Origin: Streptomyces sp. NBC_01262
GTDB lineage: Bacteria > Actinomycetota > Actinomycetes > Streptomycetales > Streptomycetaceae
DNA length: 64,000 bases
NCBI RefSeq assembly: GCF_036226365.1
Contig: NZ_CP108462.1
Coordinates: 5,843,501 to 5,907,500 of the forward strand
Direction: 5' to 3'
Below the pieces are notes generated by a model. The model saw nothing but the letters and a program-made list of their open reading frames with translations. It made no database searches and was not told the origin of the DNA. The stretch's first letter is position 1. Each line of letters starts with the position of its first letter. Below are positions 8,974 to 16,954 of this stretch, one piece after another. The translations under genes and the position numbers were made by a program.

Positions 8974-8996
8974 GATCGTCAGCTCTGCTGACTATC
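8974..8996. promoter_or_regulatory. Palindrome in the oxidoreductase-MarR divergent promoter (site 2)
   Basis: GATCGTCAGC and GCTGACTATC are inverted with 9 of 10 matches around TCT. The site lies 23 bases before the MarR ATG and shares the GTCA core with site 1. Autoregulation by the MarR protein is the simplest reading. Confidence 0.6.
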
Positions 8997-9018
8997 AGTC
9001 CTGGGATACGATGCGGCC

Positions 9019-9468
9019 ATGACGGGCGACGCAACCTCCGAGGCCCTCCCCTCCCGCCTCGGCTACCTGCTCAAGCACGTGTACCTGCGGCTGACCGAGG
9101 CGTCCGCGCTGGCCCTGGCGCCGTTCGGCGTCGACGGCCGCGAGCTGGCGGTCCTGGCCGTCCTCGCGGCGGAATACCCGCTGTCCCAGTTGGAGGCGGC
9201 GGGCAGACTCGGTGTCGACCGCACGACGATGGTGGCGCTCATCGATGCTCTGGAGGCGAAGGGGCTCGTCGAGCGACACCGCAGCCCCCAGGATCGGCGC
9301 AAGAACACCGTCCAGCTGACCCCGACCGGTCAGGACCGCCTGCGCCAGGCCGAGCATGCCCGTGAGGAGATGGAGCGTCAGTTCCTCGCCCCGCTCGCGC
9401 CCTCGGACGCGAGTCAACTGGTCCGTTCTCTGCAGACCCTCGTCACCGCCCCGAAGGGCACCGGCTGA
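9019..9468 (+). CDS. MarR family transcriptional regulator
   Basis: A 149-residue regulator with the MarR winged helix. Helix 1 region is RLGYLLKHVYLRLTEAS. The recognition helix region is LSQLEAAGRLGVDRTTMVALIDALEAKGLVERHRSPQDRRKNTVQ, broken here as LSQLEAAGRLGVDRTTMV and IDALEAKGLVERHRSPQDRR, with the wing DRRKNTVQLTPTGQ. The C-terminal helix completes the dimer interface. It is divergent from the flavin-dependent oxidoreductase, with two palindromes between them. It most likely represses both genes until a phenolic or other small ligand binds. Length is normal for the family. Confidence 0.92.
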   Translation: MTGDATSEALPSRLGYLLKHVYLRLTEASALALAPFGVDGRELAVLAVLAAEYPLSQLEAAGRLGVDRTTMVALIDALEAKGLVERHRSPQDRRKNTVQLTPTGQDRLRQAEHAREEMERQFLAPLAPSDASQLVRSLQTLVTAPKGTG

Positions 9469-9559
9469 CGGCCGGAATGAAGATCCGCACGGATTCGGCG
9501 AGTTGTGAAGCGCACATGGGCCGCGCGTCTTCGCCGCCAACTAGGGGCGAGGGCTCCAT

Positions 9560-9721
9560 GACATCTCCCACCTCACCGCGCTCGGCTGGAAGCCCGAGGT
9601 TGCGTTGCACGACGGGATCGCCGCCGTCTACGCGGACTGGCCGGCGCAGCGGCGCGGCGCTGTGACTACGGGGTGGGAGCCCGACGGTTCGCGACGCCGC
9701 CCCGGCGCGGCGGTCTGGTGA
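9560..9721 (+). pseudogene. Fragment of a nucleotide-sugar epimerase/GDP-fucose synthase C-terminus
   Basis: In the frame starting at 9560 the translation reads DISHLTALGWKPEVALHDGI then AAVYADWPAQRR. This closely follows the end of NAD-dependent epimerase and GDP-L-fucose synthase proteins (typically a D-x-S-x-L-x-x-L-G-W-x-P segment followed by the terminal helix). No matching N-terminal Rossmann domain is found upstream, where the MarR gene ends. This is therefore a 3' gene remnant of about 35 recognisable codons, with the frame running on to a TGA at 9719-9721. No function is expected. Confidence 0.45.
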
Positions 9722-10382
9722 GTGTGATCTGGCGGACGAGTTGGTGGAAGCACGCCACGGTGGCGATGGTGGGAAGGCTGGCGACGGTTGCGCTGGTGAT
9801 CGTCCGGGGGGCCTGGTCGATGCACAGGACAATGGCGAATGCCGAGAAGAGGAGCACCACGCACCATGAGTGCGGGGCGCGCCGCTGGTGCAGGGCGGCA
9901 CGGAGGATGGAGAGCGAGGCGACCATCCAGGGGCCGTACACCAGGAGCGGCCACCAGTCCGCGACCTCGCGCGGGGCGGTGTCGGCCCCGGCCAGGTGGC
10001 GTAGGGGGTTGTGAGTCACTGCTCCTCCGAGCACGCAGACCGCGGCCACGATGGCTACCGTGACGCCTGTGGTCACGATGCTCAGCGTGTCCCCACGGGT
10101 CGGCTTGCGCCGGACGGTGCTGGCCTGCACTCTGCGGTGACGGTGCCGCCGGGACAGTGGGACCTCGCCGGAGCCGAGGCGGAGCGTGAACTCGGCGGTG
10201 TCCTCCTGCGTCACGGACGTTTCCAGGAGCTGGCTCCACTGGGCGTCCGCGCTCCAGCGCTCATTGACGCCGTCAAATCCCGGAGTGTTCTCATGGAAAT
10301 TCCGTGACTCGGAATGCGACGTTACGCCGAATTCATTGATCTCGATTCCCTGAGGATGGATGAAATCTCGCACGTCGTGCAT
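9666..10382 (-). CDS. DUF2637-like integral membrane protein
   Basis: A 238-residue protein with a charged N-terminal 110 residues and about four membrane segments in the C-terminal half (VTVAIVAAVCVLGGAV; WWPLLVYGPWMVASLSILRA; WCVVLLFSAFAIVLC; a weaker one near ASLPTIATVACFHQLV). WWPLLVYGPWMVASLSILRA matches the membrane core of DUF2637 proteins, which occur widely in actinomycetes and in integrative elements related to plasmid spread. The ATG at 10382 has AGGA upstream; the frame extends to 10493 without a better start. The basic tail TRPPRRGGVANRRAPTP is also typical. Role unproven. Confidence 0.7.
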   Translation of the reverse strand: MHDVRDFIHPQGIEINEFGVTSHSESRNFHENTPGFDGVNERWSADAQWSQLLETSVTQEDTAEFTLRLGSGEVPLSRRHRHRRVQASTVRRKPTRGDTLSIVTTGVTVAIVAAVCVLGGAVTHNPLRHLAGADTAPREVADWWPLLVYGPWMVASLSILRAALHQRRAPHSWCVVLLFSAFAIVLCIDQAPRTITSATVASLPTIATVACFHQLVRQITLTRPPRRGGVANRRAPTP

Positions 10383-10513
10383 GTGGGTCCTGTCCCGGAA
10401 TTCTTTTTGTGCGCAGGGGGCGGCTGGTTGCGCTTGTTGTGAACAGTTGCATCCCAGGAGGCGCGCATCACCTGTACCACCCCCTGCCGGCATTTACTGG
10501 TGGGCGGTCGTCG

Positions 10514-10777
10514 TCAGCTGTCCTGCTGCCATCCGACTTCCACTTGGGCAGCGTAATGATGGGAGAACTTGGCCTCGATGCGGGCCATCAGTTCGGTGAA
10601 TTCCCTCAGTTCCGCAGAGCAGTGGACGAGGGGGACTCGCTCGCCGTCGCGCTCAAGATATGCGTCCCGATGGTTGCCCGCCGCTCCGAAGTATCCGGGG
10701 ATGAAGACCCATCCTCCGAGCCACGAGCCGGCACTCATGGGAACTGTTGACGCACTATTCAGGTTGAACTCGCTCAT
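10514..10777 (-). CDS. Hypothetical protein, 87 residues
   Basis: A short open frame with normal composition: MSEFNLNSASTVPMSAGSWL followed by a Gly/Trp-rich stretch (GGWVFIPGYFGAAGNHRDAY) and a C-terminal amphipathic helix (ELREFTELMARIEAKFSHHY). No family is recognised. It lies upstream of, and on the same strand as, the DUF2637-like gene, but with a 131-base gap to its start. The region has lower GC than the surrounding housekeeping-like genes, which fits acquired DNA. Confidence 0.45.
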   Translation of the reverse strand: MSEFNLNSASTVPMSAGSWLGGWVFIPGYFGAAGNHRDAYLERDGERVPLVHCSAELREFTELMARIEAKFSHHYAAQVEVGWQQDS

Positions 10778-10955
10778 GCCTCGATAACGAACCTCAAGCG
10801 GATTCTGGTTACCGCCGTTCGGGTGATGCGGGGGAATGTGGTTTGTTCTCGGTGCAATGGGTGAGGATTAGTCGAAGAGCTTGACTCGCCCCTCTGGGGG
10901 GATGCTTATAAAAATTGACGCCGACTTGACTGAGATTGATACGGGCCGCCCGCTC

Positions 10956-11535
10956 TCAGATTTGCGGCGGAGGTATCCGGGCATAGGCAAGCCCTGTGCC
11001 CGTGCCACCGGGCGTGGTCACCGTGACCGGGACTGACAATGCGGCTCCTGGGGGTGCGATGGCGATGATCTTTGTATCGGAGAAGACGGTGAAAACAGCA
11101 AGTGTCGCGTCGAAGGCGACACTCTGGGCGAGGGTGAGGCTGGAGCCGGTCAGAGTGAACGTGTTACCGCCCGAGGCCGGGCCCTGGGACGGAGCGACGC
11201 TCGTGACGACAACCGGGACCGAGGTGTAGGCGTAGGGCACTCCATTACTGACGCCGCCGGGAGTGAGGACGGTGACCTGAGATTGGAACCGGTCAGGACG
11301 ACGGTTGTGCCACCGGCCGTGGGCCCGGAAGCGGGGTTGAGGGAGTTGCCGGCGGTGCTCACCGTGACCTGCACATCTGGGAGTCGGAGTTGACGGTGAA
11401 GGAAGTCGACGGCGTGGGTCCGAACCGGACCTGGGTGGCGCCCGTCAGGCCGCTGCCGGACACGGTGACGTGGGTGCCTCCGGATGTCGAACCCGATGCG
11501 GGGTCTACTGAGTTGACCACCGGCGTAGTCGTCAT
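10956..11535 (-). pseudogene. IPT/TIG-domain repeat protein, frameshifted
   Basis: Reading from an ATG at 11535, the translation begins MTTTPVVNSVDPASGSTSGG, then THVTVSGSGLTGATQVRFG, a typical IPT/TIG immunoglobulin-like repeat. It soon shifts frame. A second repeat (SGPTAGGTTVVLTGSN) and a third (VVVTSVAPSQGPASGGNTFT) appear in other frames. The third belongs to an intact 94-codon stretch ending at 10956. At least two frame changes are needed to join the parts. IPT/TIG proteins are usually secreted or surface proteins built of several such repeats. Here the array is decayed, or miscalled by small indels. Confidence 0.6.
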
Positions 11536-11606
11536 GAGTGCTCTCCAGAGGTAGTGGATGGACGGGCCCGGCCGATCCAGGGGGGATATTCGGCCGGAGC
11601 CCGCCG

Positions 11607-11878
11607 CTATGGGGGACCCCCGTGGTTCCCCCAGCTCGGAGGATGGATGGTGGGCGATCTCCGAGGTGCTGGGCTTCTCTCGGGTGCCGGCCAGATGCCG
11701 GGACCGGCCAGGTAGGTGAAGCCCGCGATCTCGGTGTCGCTGCCGGCGGGGTTGCTGACAACCACGTCGACCGCGCCGGTGCCCGCCGGTGTCACGGCGG
11801 ACAGTGTGGAACTGGCGCTCCCGTGATCGTCACCGCGGTGCCTTCGCCGGTCGACCCTTGGCTGGGCGAGATTGGCAT
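11607..11878 (-). pseudogene. IPT/TIG-domain fragment with internal deletion
   Basis: From an ATG at 11878 the translation reads MPISPSQGSTGEGTAVTITG, the start of an IPT/TIG repeat. It then jumps to another frame giving SSTLSAVTPAGTGAVDVVVS and NPAGSDTEIAGFTYLAGPG, the end of such a repeat. The middle of the domain is missing and the join is out of frame. This is the upstream neighbour of the other IPT/TIG remnant and probably part of the same former gene or tandem pair. Confidence 0.5.
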
Positions 11879-12026
11879 GAACGTTTCCTTGCTGGGTTCG
11901 GTGGCGGCGGGTCTGGGGAGTCCGGGTCCGCCGCGTCACCTGACCGGAGTTCTCGTGCCAACGAGGTTGGCGATGGCACCGCCCACGCCGCCTTCTGCGG
12001 CCTCGCCGCCCGCAGGGTCACCGCGT

Positions 12027-12233
12027 TCAGGGTGAGCGAACCGTAGGTGCCGGGGTAGCCGGCGGACCCGTTGACCTCAAGGATGCGGAATCGGCCGCGC
12101 CGGAGGCTCGCACGATGTCGGTGCCCAGACCGCTCATCGTGATCGGAGTGGTGATGACGGGGAGTGCTGACGGGCCGTTGCCGCTGCTGCCGTGCGCCGT
12201 CGTGATGGCTGAGATCTTGCGAGAAGCCCGCAT
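12027..12233 (-). pseudogene. Small unassigned gene, probably frameshifted
   Basis: An ATG at 12233 follows AGGGAGC at a suitable distance and opens MRASRKISAITTAHGSSGNG, then SALPVITTPITMSGLGTDIV. The frame closes at 12027 after a proline-rich, out-of-frame-looking tail. In an adjacent frame a sensible continuation appears (ILEVNGSAGYPGTYGSLTLN then AVTLRAA). This suggests one base was lost near 12080 and that the gene once encoded about 100 residues. It lies directly upstream of the IPT/TIG remnants on the same strand and may have formed an operon with them. No family is recognised. Confidence 0.35.
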
Positions 12234-12265
12234 TTTGATGCTCCCTGGACCTGAGTGGCGGGCCG

Positions 12266-12299
12266 CACCAGTCGGTGCCGGAATTGGCACCGACTGGTG
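12266..12299. promoter_or_regulatory. Perfect 14-bp hairpin upstream of the decayed IPT/TIG locus
   Basis: CACCAGTCGGTGCC at 12266-12279 is exactly inverted at 12286-12299 around a six-base loop. It lies 33 bases before the ATG at 12233, in the leader of the minus-strand locus. It could be an operator or an attenuator-like stem. No T-run follows. Confidence 0.5.
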
Positions 12300-12729
12300 G
12301 ATCCGTATCTCTCCGTGGAGGAGCTTGCCCAACGACGTTGGCGACCGAACTACCCTTCCCATTGACGGTTAATATCAACGAGTAGGCCGCCTGTCGTAAC
12401 TCCTCCGGGAGAGGGTGGGCGGCCCGCCGGTGTGGATATGCACAGCAAATCACCGAGGTCGATTCAATTCAAGGTGTTCGGGATTAGTCGTACTAGTGGT
12501 GGGCGTGGAATTGCGCCCACTCGGTGTACCACCCCTTGATGCCGACGCCGCAACCCCCCATTGCGCCCTGGCTGCTTCGGATAACGCGCTGAATACTTCC
12601 TCGCACCCCTGACCTGCTAGGTTCCTGAGTCACGGCAGCCCTCTCCTCGTCGGTTCCGAGGCGATCTGCGCGGCAGAGACCTGCGTAAGTCAAATTGCGT
12701 GCGTTTTGTTGCTGCCTTATCTACTGTGT
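12300..12729. other. Intergenic stretch without a supported gene
   Basis: Short open frames occur (for example 12493-12693 on the minus strand), but none has a convincing start, composition or recognisable domain. GC content is lower than in neighbouring genes. It probably holds the promoter of the acyl-AMP ligase locus to the right. Confidence 0.5.
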
Positions 12730-12755
12730 CCCACAGGTCGCTGTGGACCTGTGGG
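12730..12755 (+). promoter_or_regulatory. Inverted repeat in the leader of the acyl-AMP ligase locus
   Basis: CCCACAGGTC and GACCTGTGGG are perfect 10-bp arms around GCTGTG. The repeat is 40 bases upstream of the ATG at 12796 and 30 bases before its ribosome-binding site. Position and symmetry suggest an operator or leader hairpin. Confidence 0.5.
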
Positions 12756-12795
12756 TGTCACATTTCCCATGGGCATTCTCAGGCGGAGGAAATCC

Positions 12796-14216
12796 ATGAC
12801 TGATCAACCCTCGGACGGATGGTCTCCGCTTTTCACATCCGATATCGGCCGGATTCACTGCGGATACCGACGGGTTTCGACGACACACTCGTCGGCCATC
12901 TGGCGCGCGCCAGTCATTTGGTCCCCGATGCTCCCGCCTTCACTTTCGTTGACTACGGCACTGATTTCGCCGGCCGTCGTGAAACCGTCACCTGGGCCGA
13001 ACTCGATCACCGCGTGGAAACGCTCGCTCAGGCGCTGGCTCAAGCTGGAGCCACCGGCCAACGGGTCGCTGTGGTCGCGCCGCAGGGACTTGAGTACGTG
13101 ATCGGTTTCCTCGGCGCCCTGCGGGCGGGTGCGATCGCGGTACCGCTGTTCTCGCCGCATATGCCAGGCCATGAGGAACGGCTCGTCTCCGCGCTTCGTG
13201 ACGCGGGCCCGGTCTGCCTGCTCACAACGCGCAGAGCCAGAACCGCCGTCGCGGACTTCTGCACCAGTCGTCGCCTCCCCGGCGCTAACCGGGTGCTCGC
13301 CATTGGCGGCCCGTACCTCGCCGTGCTCCCGCAGACGGGGATCGACGAGTCGGAATCCGTCCGGCCCCGTCCTGAGGACTGTGCATATTTGCAATACGCA
13401 TCCGGGTCGACCAGGTCCCCGGCAGGTGTCGAAATTACTCATGCCAATGCTGTGGCCAACGTACGGCAGGCTCTCAAGGCCTTCGAGATCGACCGGGACC
13501 GGAACCAGATCGTCTCCTGGCTGCCCCTTTTCCACGACATGGGCCTGGTCCTGGCGATCGCCATCCCGGTCGTGGGCGCGGTCCACTCGGTCATTACGGA
13601 CCCGCTGGCATTCGTGCAGCACCCGGCCCGCTGGTTGCGGCTGCTCGCCGATCACCCGCGGGCTGTCACCGCAGCGCCGAACTTCGCCTACGACTACTGC
13701 GTGCGGCGGGTGCACGAATCGGCTCGGGACGGTCTGCGGCTGGACCACGTGTCCGTGATGATCAACGGGAGTGAACCGGTCCGGCCAGGCACTCTCAGCC
13801 GCTTCGAGCAGGCCTTCGCACCCACCGGTCGACACGACGGTTGCCTGTACGTCACGGGAAGGATCAAGGATCTGATCATCATCGACGGCACCAACCACTA
13901 CCCGCAGGACATCGAGGTGACCGTCCAGGAGGCGCACGAGACGATCCGGCATGACCGCCTCGTCGTCGTCGCCGAGCACTCCCGCCGACTCACCGATCCG
14001 CCCGTGGTGCGCGACGCCGTCGCTCGCGCCGTACGCGGGGCTGTCGCCATGGGACACGGCACGGCCCCGCACAACTCCGTACTCGCCCGCCCGGGCACGG
14101 TGCCGCGTACCAGCGGCGGCAAGGTCGCCCGCACCGCCTGCCGGGCCCGCTACCTGGCCGGAGTCTGGGCGTCGAGCATCGAATCGGACCTCACCGGCGC
14201 AAGGGAAGGGGAATGA
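12796..14216 (+). pseudogene. Fatty-acyl-AMP ligase (FadD32-like), frameshifted and internally deleted
   Basis: The translation has ANL-superfamily hallmarks: the A3 region LQYASGSTRSPAGVEITHAN, WLPLFHDMGLV, INGSEPVRPGTLSRFEQAFA, and the C-terminal YVTGRIKDLIIIDGTNHYPQ. Two lesions are visible. The best start (GGAGGA five bases before ATG 12796) is one base out of frame with the main ORF, which otherwise needs an ATG at 12819 with no ribosome-binding site. And about 130-150 residues that normally follow EQAFAPTG, including the A5 YGLAE and A7 TGD motifs, are absent at about 13830, where the frame jumps straight to RHDGCLYVTGRIKDL. The remaining 465 residues cannot form a complete adenylation site. 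It overlaps the next gene by four bases. Confidence 0.75.
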
Positions 14217-16903
14217 TCCCGCGCCAGGACCGCGATCACGGCGCGGACACGAGCACGGCGGCCGGACCGGGCGGGATCCAGGCGCTGGTGCGCCGCTTGG
14301 CATCGCTGTGCGGAGTGCTCCGGCGGACGGAAGGTGGCGTCACCGTGATCCACTGCGACACGGGAGCCGCCGGTTCGAGCGTGACCGGCCGGCTGGCCGG
14401 CCTGGAAGACGAGGCGTCGCCGGGCGTCGTACTGCTGTGCACCGAACCTCCCGGCACGAACGATGCCCGCGAGACGATCCTCACCGCCGTCGATGCTGCC
14501 CGTGTGCTCGCTGATACCGCTGGGGCCGGCCGGCCTTCCCGGCTGTTCCTCGTGCGCCCGTGTCTGGTCGACATCGACCATACGCCGGGGGCCTGGAACG
14601 ATCTCGCCCGCGAGCTGATCGCGGACGGCGACGCCGATCACGTCGCCTGGCGCACGGGCACCCGGTTCACAGCGCGGCTGGCCCGCAAGGATCCCGGCGA
14701 AGAAGCCGCCTCCGTGCTGTTCGCCCGCCCGCACGGCGCCTACGTGGTGACCGGTGGGCTCAGCGGTCTGGGTCTGGCCACCGCACGCCGCCTCGCCGAG
14801 CGCGGGGCGGGCCGCCTGGTGCTCAACGGCCGCCGCCCGCCCAGCGCCGAGGCCGAGGCCGTGCTGGGTGAGCTGCGGGCCCTCGGCACCGAAGTCGAGG
14901 TAGTGCTGGGCGATATCGCCGACCACGGCACCGCACGGGATCTTGTGGCTGCCGCTGTACGTAAGGGACACGCGCTGCGTGGTGTGGCACACGCTGCCGG
15001 CGTGCTGAGCGATGCCACGATCAGCGGGCTCACGCCCCAGGACCTGGACACCGTGTTCCGGCCCAAGGTCGACGGAGGCCGCAACATGGACAAGGCCACC
15101 GTCGGCCACGACCTCGACTGGTGGCTGGTGTTCAGCTCCGCGGCCGCTCTCCTGGGTTCACCGGGTCAGGCCGCGTACGCGGCCGCCAATGCCTGGCTCG
15201 ATGCGCTGGTGAACCAGCGACGGGCTCGCGGACACGTGGGTCATTCCATCGCCTGGGGGCCGTGGGCCGGGGCGGGCGCCGCGCCGGACATGACGGCCTT
15301 CGCCATCGAACCGCTCACCCCGGACGAGGGCCTCGACGCCCTTCAGCTCATCGTCGGAGGCGGACGGCCTTTCACCGGCGTCGTACACCTGGACGCGGAG
15401 CGTGTCGTCCGGGCCTTCCCGGGGATCGAGTCCGTGCCCTTCTTCGCCGACCTGATGAGCGGTACCGCCGAGGAGGCCGGTGACTGGAGCGGCGTCGACG
15501 AACTGAGGGGACTCGACAGCGAGTCCGCCCTGGCAGCGGTGCGCCGGAGACTCGCCCTGCGTACGGCGATGGTCATGGGGTTCGACGGCCAGGAGATCGA
15601 CACCACCGCGCCGCTCACGGAGCTCGGTCTCGACTCGCTCATGGCCGTGCGCATCCGCAACGCCGTCAAACAGGACTTCGGGACGGTCCTGCCGCAGACG
15701 CTGCTGCTGAGGGGAGGGAGTCTGGACGCGGTGGCAGTGGCACTGCTTGACGCACTCGATGTCAACGTCAAAGCGCACGGAGATCCGGCGGCGGAGGACG
15801 GGAATGTCAGAAGGAAGTCGCCCGTTTGGAGGACCGTTCGCCCCCGGGACGCGACCGAGCGGCTGGTGGCCGGCGTCTGGGCGCAGTTGTCGGGGTACCC
15901 GGCGCGGGACGTCCATCAGGAGCTGCGCTCGGTACGGGACGACCTGGAATCCGCCACCGACTTCGCCGAACGGATCCGGGCCCGGCTCGGCGGCAACGCT
16001 CCTGTCCCCTCCGTGGAGCAGATCCGCAGCAAGCCCACGGTGGCCGCCGTGGCCGATCTGATCCGTCCGGTGCTGGAAGGCAGCGGCGTCGACAGCTCGT
16101 CACTCCGGGTCCTGCGCGATCCCCGTCACCGGACCGACAGCAATCCCCTCTTCGCCTTCCACCCCGCCGGTGGGTCCACCCGCGTGTTCCTGCCGCTGAC
16201 CGCTCTCCTGCCGCTGGGCCTGCCCGTCTTCGGCCTGGACCGGGTGGATTCGCTGGTCACCGTCGAGGACAAGGCGCGGCACTACGCCACTCTCATCCGC
16301 CAGGCTCAGCGCACGGGCCCTTACCGGCTGCTCGGCTGGTCCTTCGGCGGGTGCCTGGCCTACCAGACCGCCATCCGGCTGCGGGAGATGGGCGAGGAGG
16401 TCGGATACCTCGGCCTGATCGACACCCTTCTGCCCGCCGCCCTGCCGGGCCCCGCGTCCGAGGAGATCCTGATGGGGCGGTTCGCGCAATTCACGGAGTA
16501 CGTCGAGACCGCCTACGGGCGACGTCTGGAACTGCCGTACGAGCAAATGGCGGACATGGACGAGCAGGAGCAACTCGACACGCTGATGCGGCATCTCGCC
16601 GACGCCGGACCGGACATGAGCCCGGGCGTGCTGGAGCACCAGCGCACCTCGTACATCGACGCCCGCATCGGTGAGCGCTACCGGCCACGCCCGTACCCCG
16701 ACCCTGTCGTCCTCTATCGCGCCCAGGAGGCGCAGGCGCTCACCACCGCGATCGATCCCCGTTACCTGCGGGACGACGCCGATCTGGGGTGGGCACCGCT
16801 GTGCCCCGGCCTGACGGTGGTCCCGGTACCCGGTGACCACCTGTCCCTGATCGATCCACCGCACGTGGACGTCATCGCCCGCCATCTCATCACCGCCCTG
16901 TGA
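14213..16903 (+). CDS. Truncated type I polyketide synthase module: KR-ACP-(degenerate ACP)-thioesterase
   Basis: An 896-residue protein, coupled to the ligase gene by ATGA. A ketoreductase spans about residues 175-350 (VVTGGLSGLGLATARRLAER; catalytic region FSSAAALLGSPGQAAYAAAN). A carrier domain follows with the phosphopantetheine serine in GLDSLMAVRI near 470. A second carrier-like segment near 540-625 has lost its serine (DDLESATDFAERI where family members have GGDSL). A thioesterase ends the protein: Ser in GWSFGG near 707 and His in PGDHLSLI. No ketosynthase or acyltransferase is present; the first 160 residues may be the structural half of the reductase. A long-chain condensing role like Pks13 is therefore not possible without partners elsewhere. 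Confidence 0.85.
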   Translation: MIPRQDRDHGADTSTAAGPGGIQALVRRLASLCGVLRRTEGGVTVIHCDTGAAGSSVTGRLAGLEDEASPGVVLLCTEPPGTNDARETILTAVDAARVLADTAGAGRPSRLFLVRPCLVDIDHTPGAWNDLARELIADGDADHVAWRTGTRFTARLARKDPGEEAASVLFARPHGAYVVTGGLSGLGLATARRLAERGAGRLVLNGRRPPSAEAEAVLGELRALGTEVEVVLGDIADHGTARDLVAAAVRKGHALRGVAHAAGVLSDATISGLTPQDLDTVFRPKVDGGRNMDKATVGHDLDWWLVFSSAAALLGSPGQAAYAAANAWLDALVNQRRARGHVGHSIAWGPWAGAGAAPDMTAFAIEPLTPDEGLDALQLIVGGGRPFTGVVHLDAERVVRAFPGIESVPFFADLMSGTAEEAGDWSGVDELRGLDSESALAAVRRRLALRTAMVMGFDGQEIDTTAPLTELGLDSLMAVRIRNAVKQDFGTVLPQTLLLRGGSLDAVAVALLDALDVNVKAHGDPAAEDGNVRRKSPVWRTVRPRDATERLVAGVWAQLSGYPARDVHQELRSVRDDLESATDFAERIRARLGGNAPVPSVEQIRSKPTVAAVADLIRPVLEGSGVDSSSLRVLRDPRHRTDSNPLFAFHPAGGSTRVFLPLTALLPLGLPVFGLDRVDSLVTVEDKARHYATLIRQAQRTGPYRLLGWSFGGCLAYQTAIRLREMGEEVGYLGLIDTLLPAALPGPASEEILMGRFAQFTEYVETAYGRRLELPYEQMADMDEQEQLDTLMRHLADAGPDMSPGVLEHQRTSYIDARIGERYRPRPYPDPVVLYRAQEAQALTTAIDPRYLRDDADLGWAPLCPGLTVVPVPGDHLSLIDPPHVDVIARHLITAL

Positions 16904-16954
16904 CCCCTTCACCGCCCGCACACGACCGATACGACAGCCACGAAGGAAGAAAAC

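Noticed and set aside
12493-12693. 66-codon minus-strand ORF as a small gene
   Set aside because: No ribosome-binding site and no protein-like conservation pattern; too weak to list as a gene.
14213-16903. A complete Pks13-type condensing enzyme
   Set aside because: No ketosynthase DTACSS-type or acyltransferase GHSxG-type domain is present; only KR, carrier and thioesterase regions can be read.
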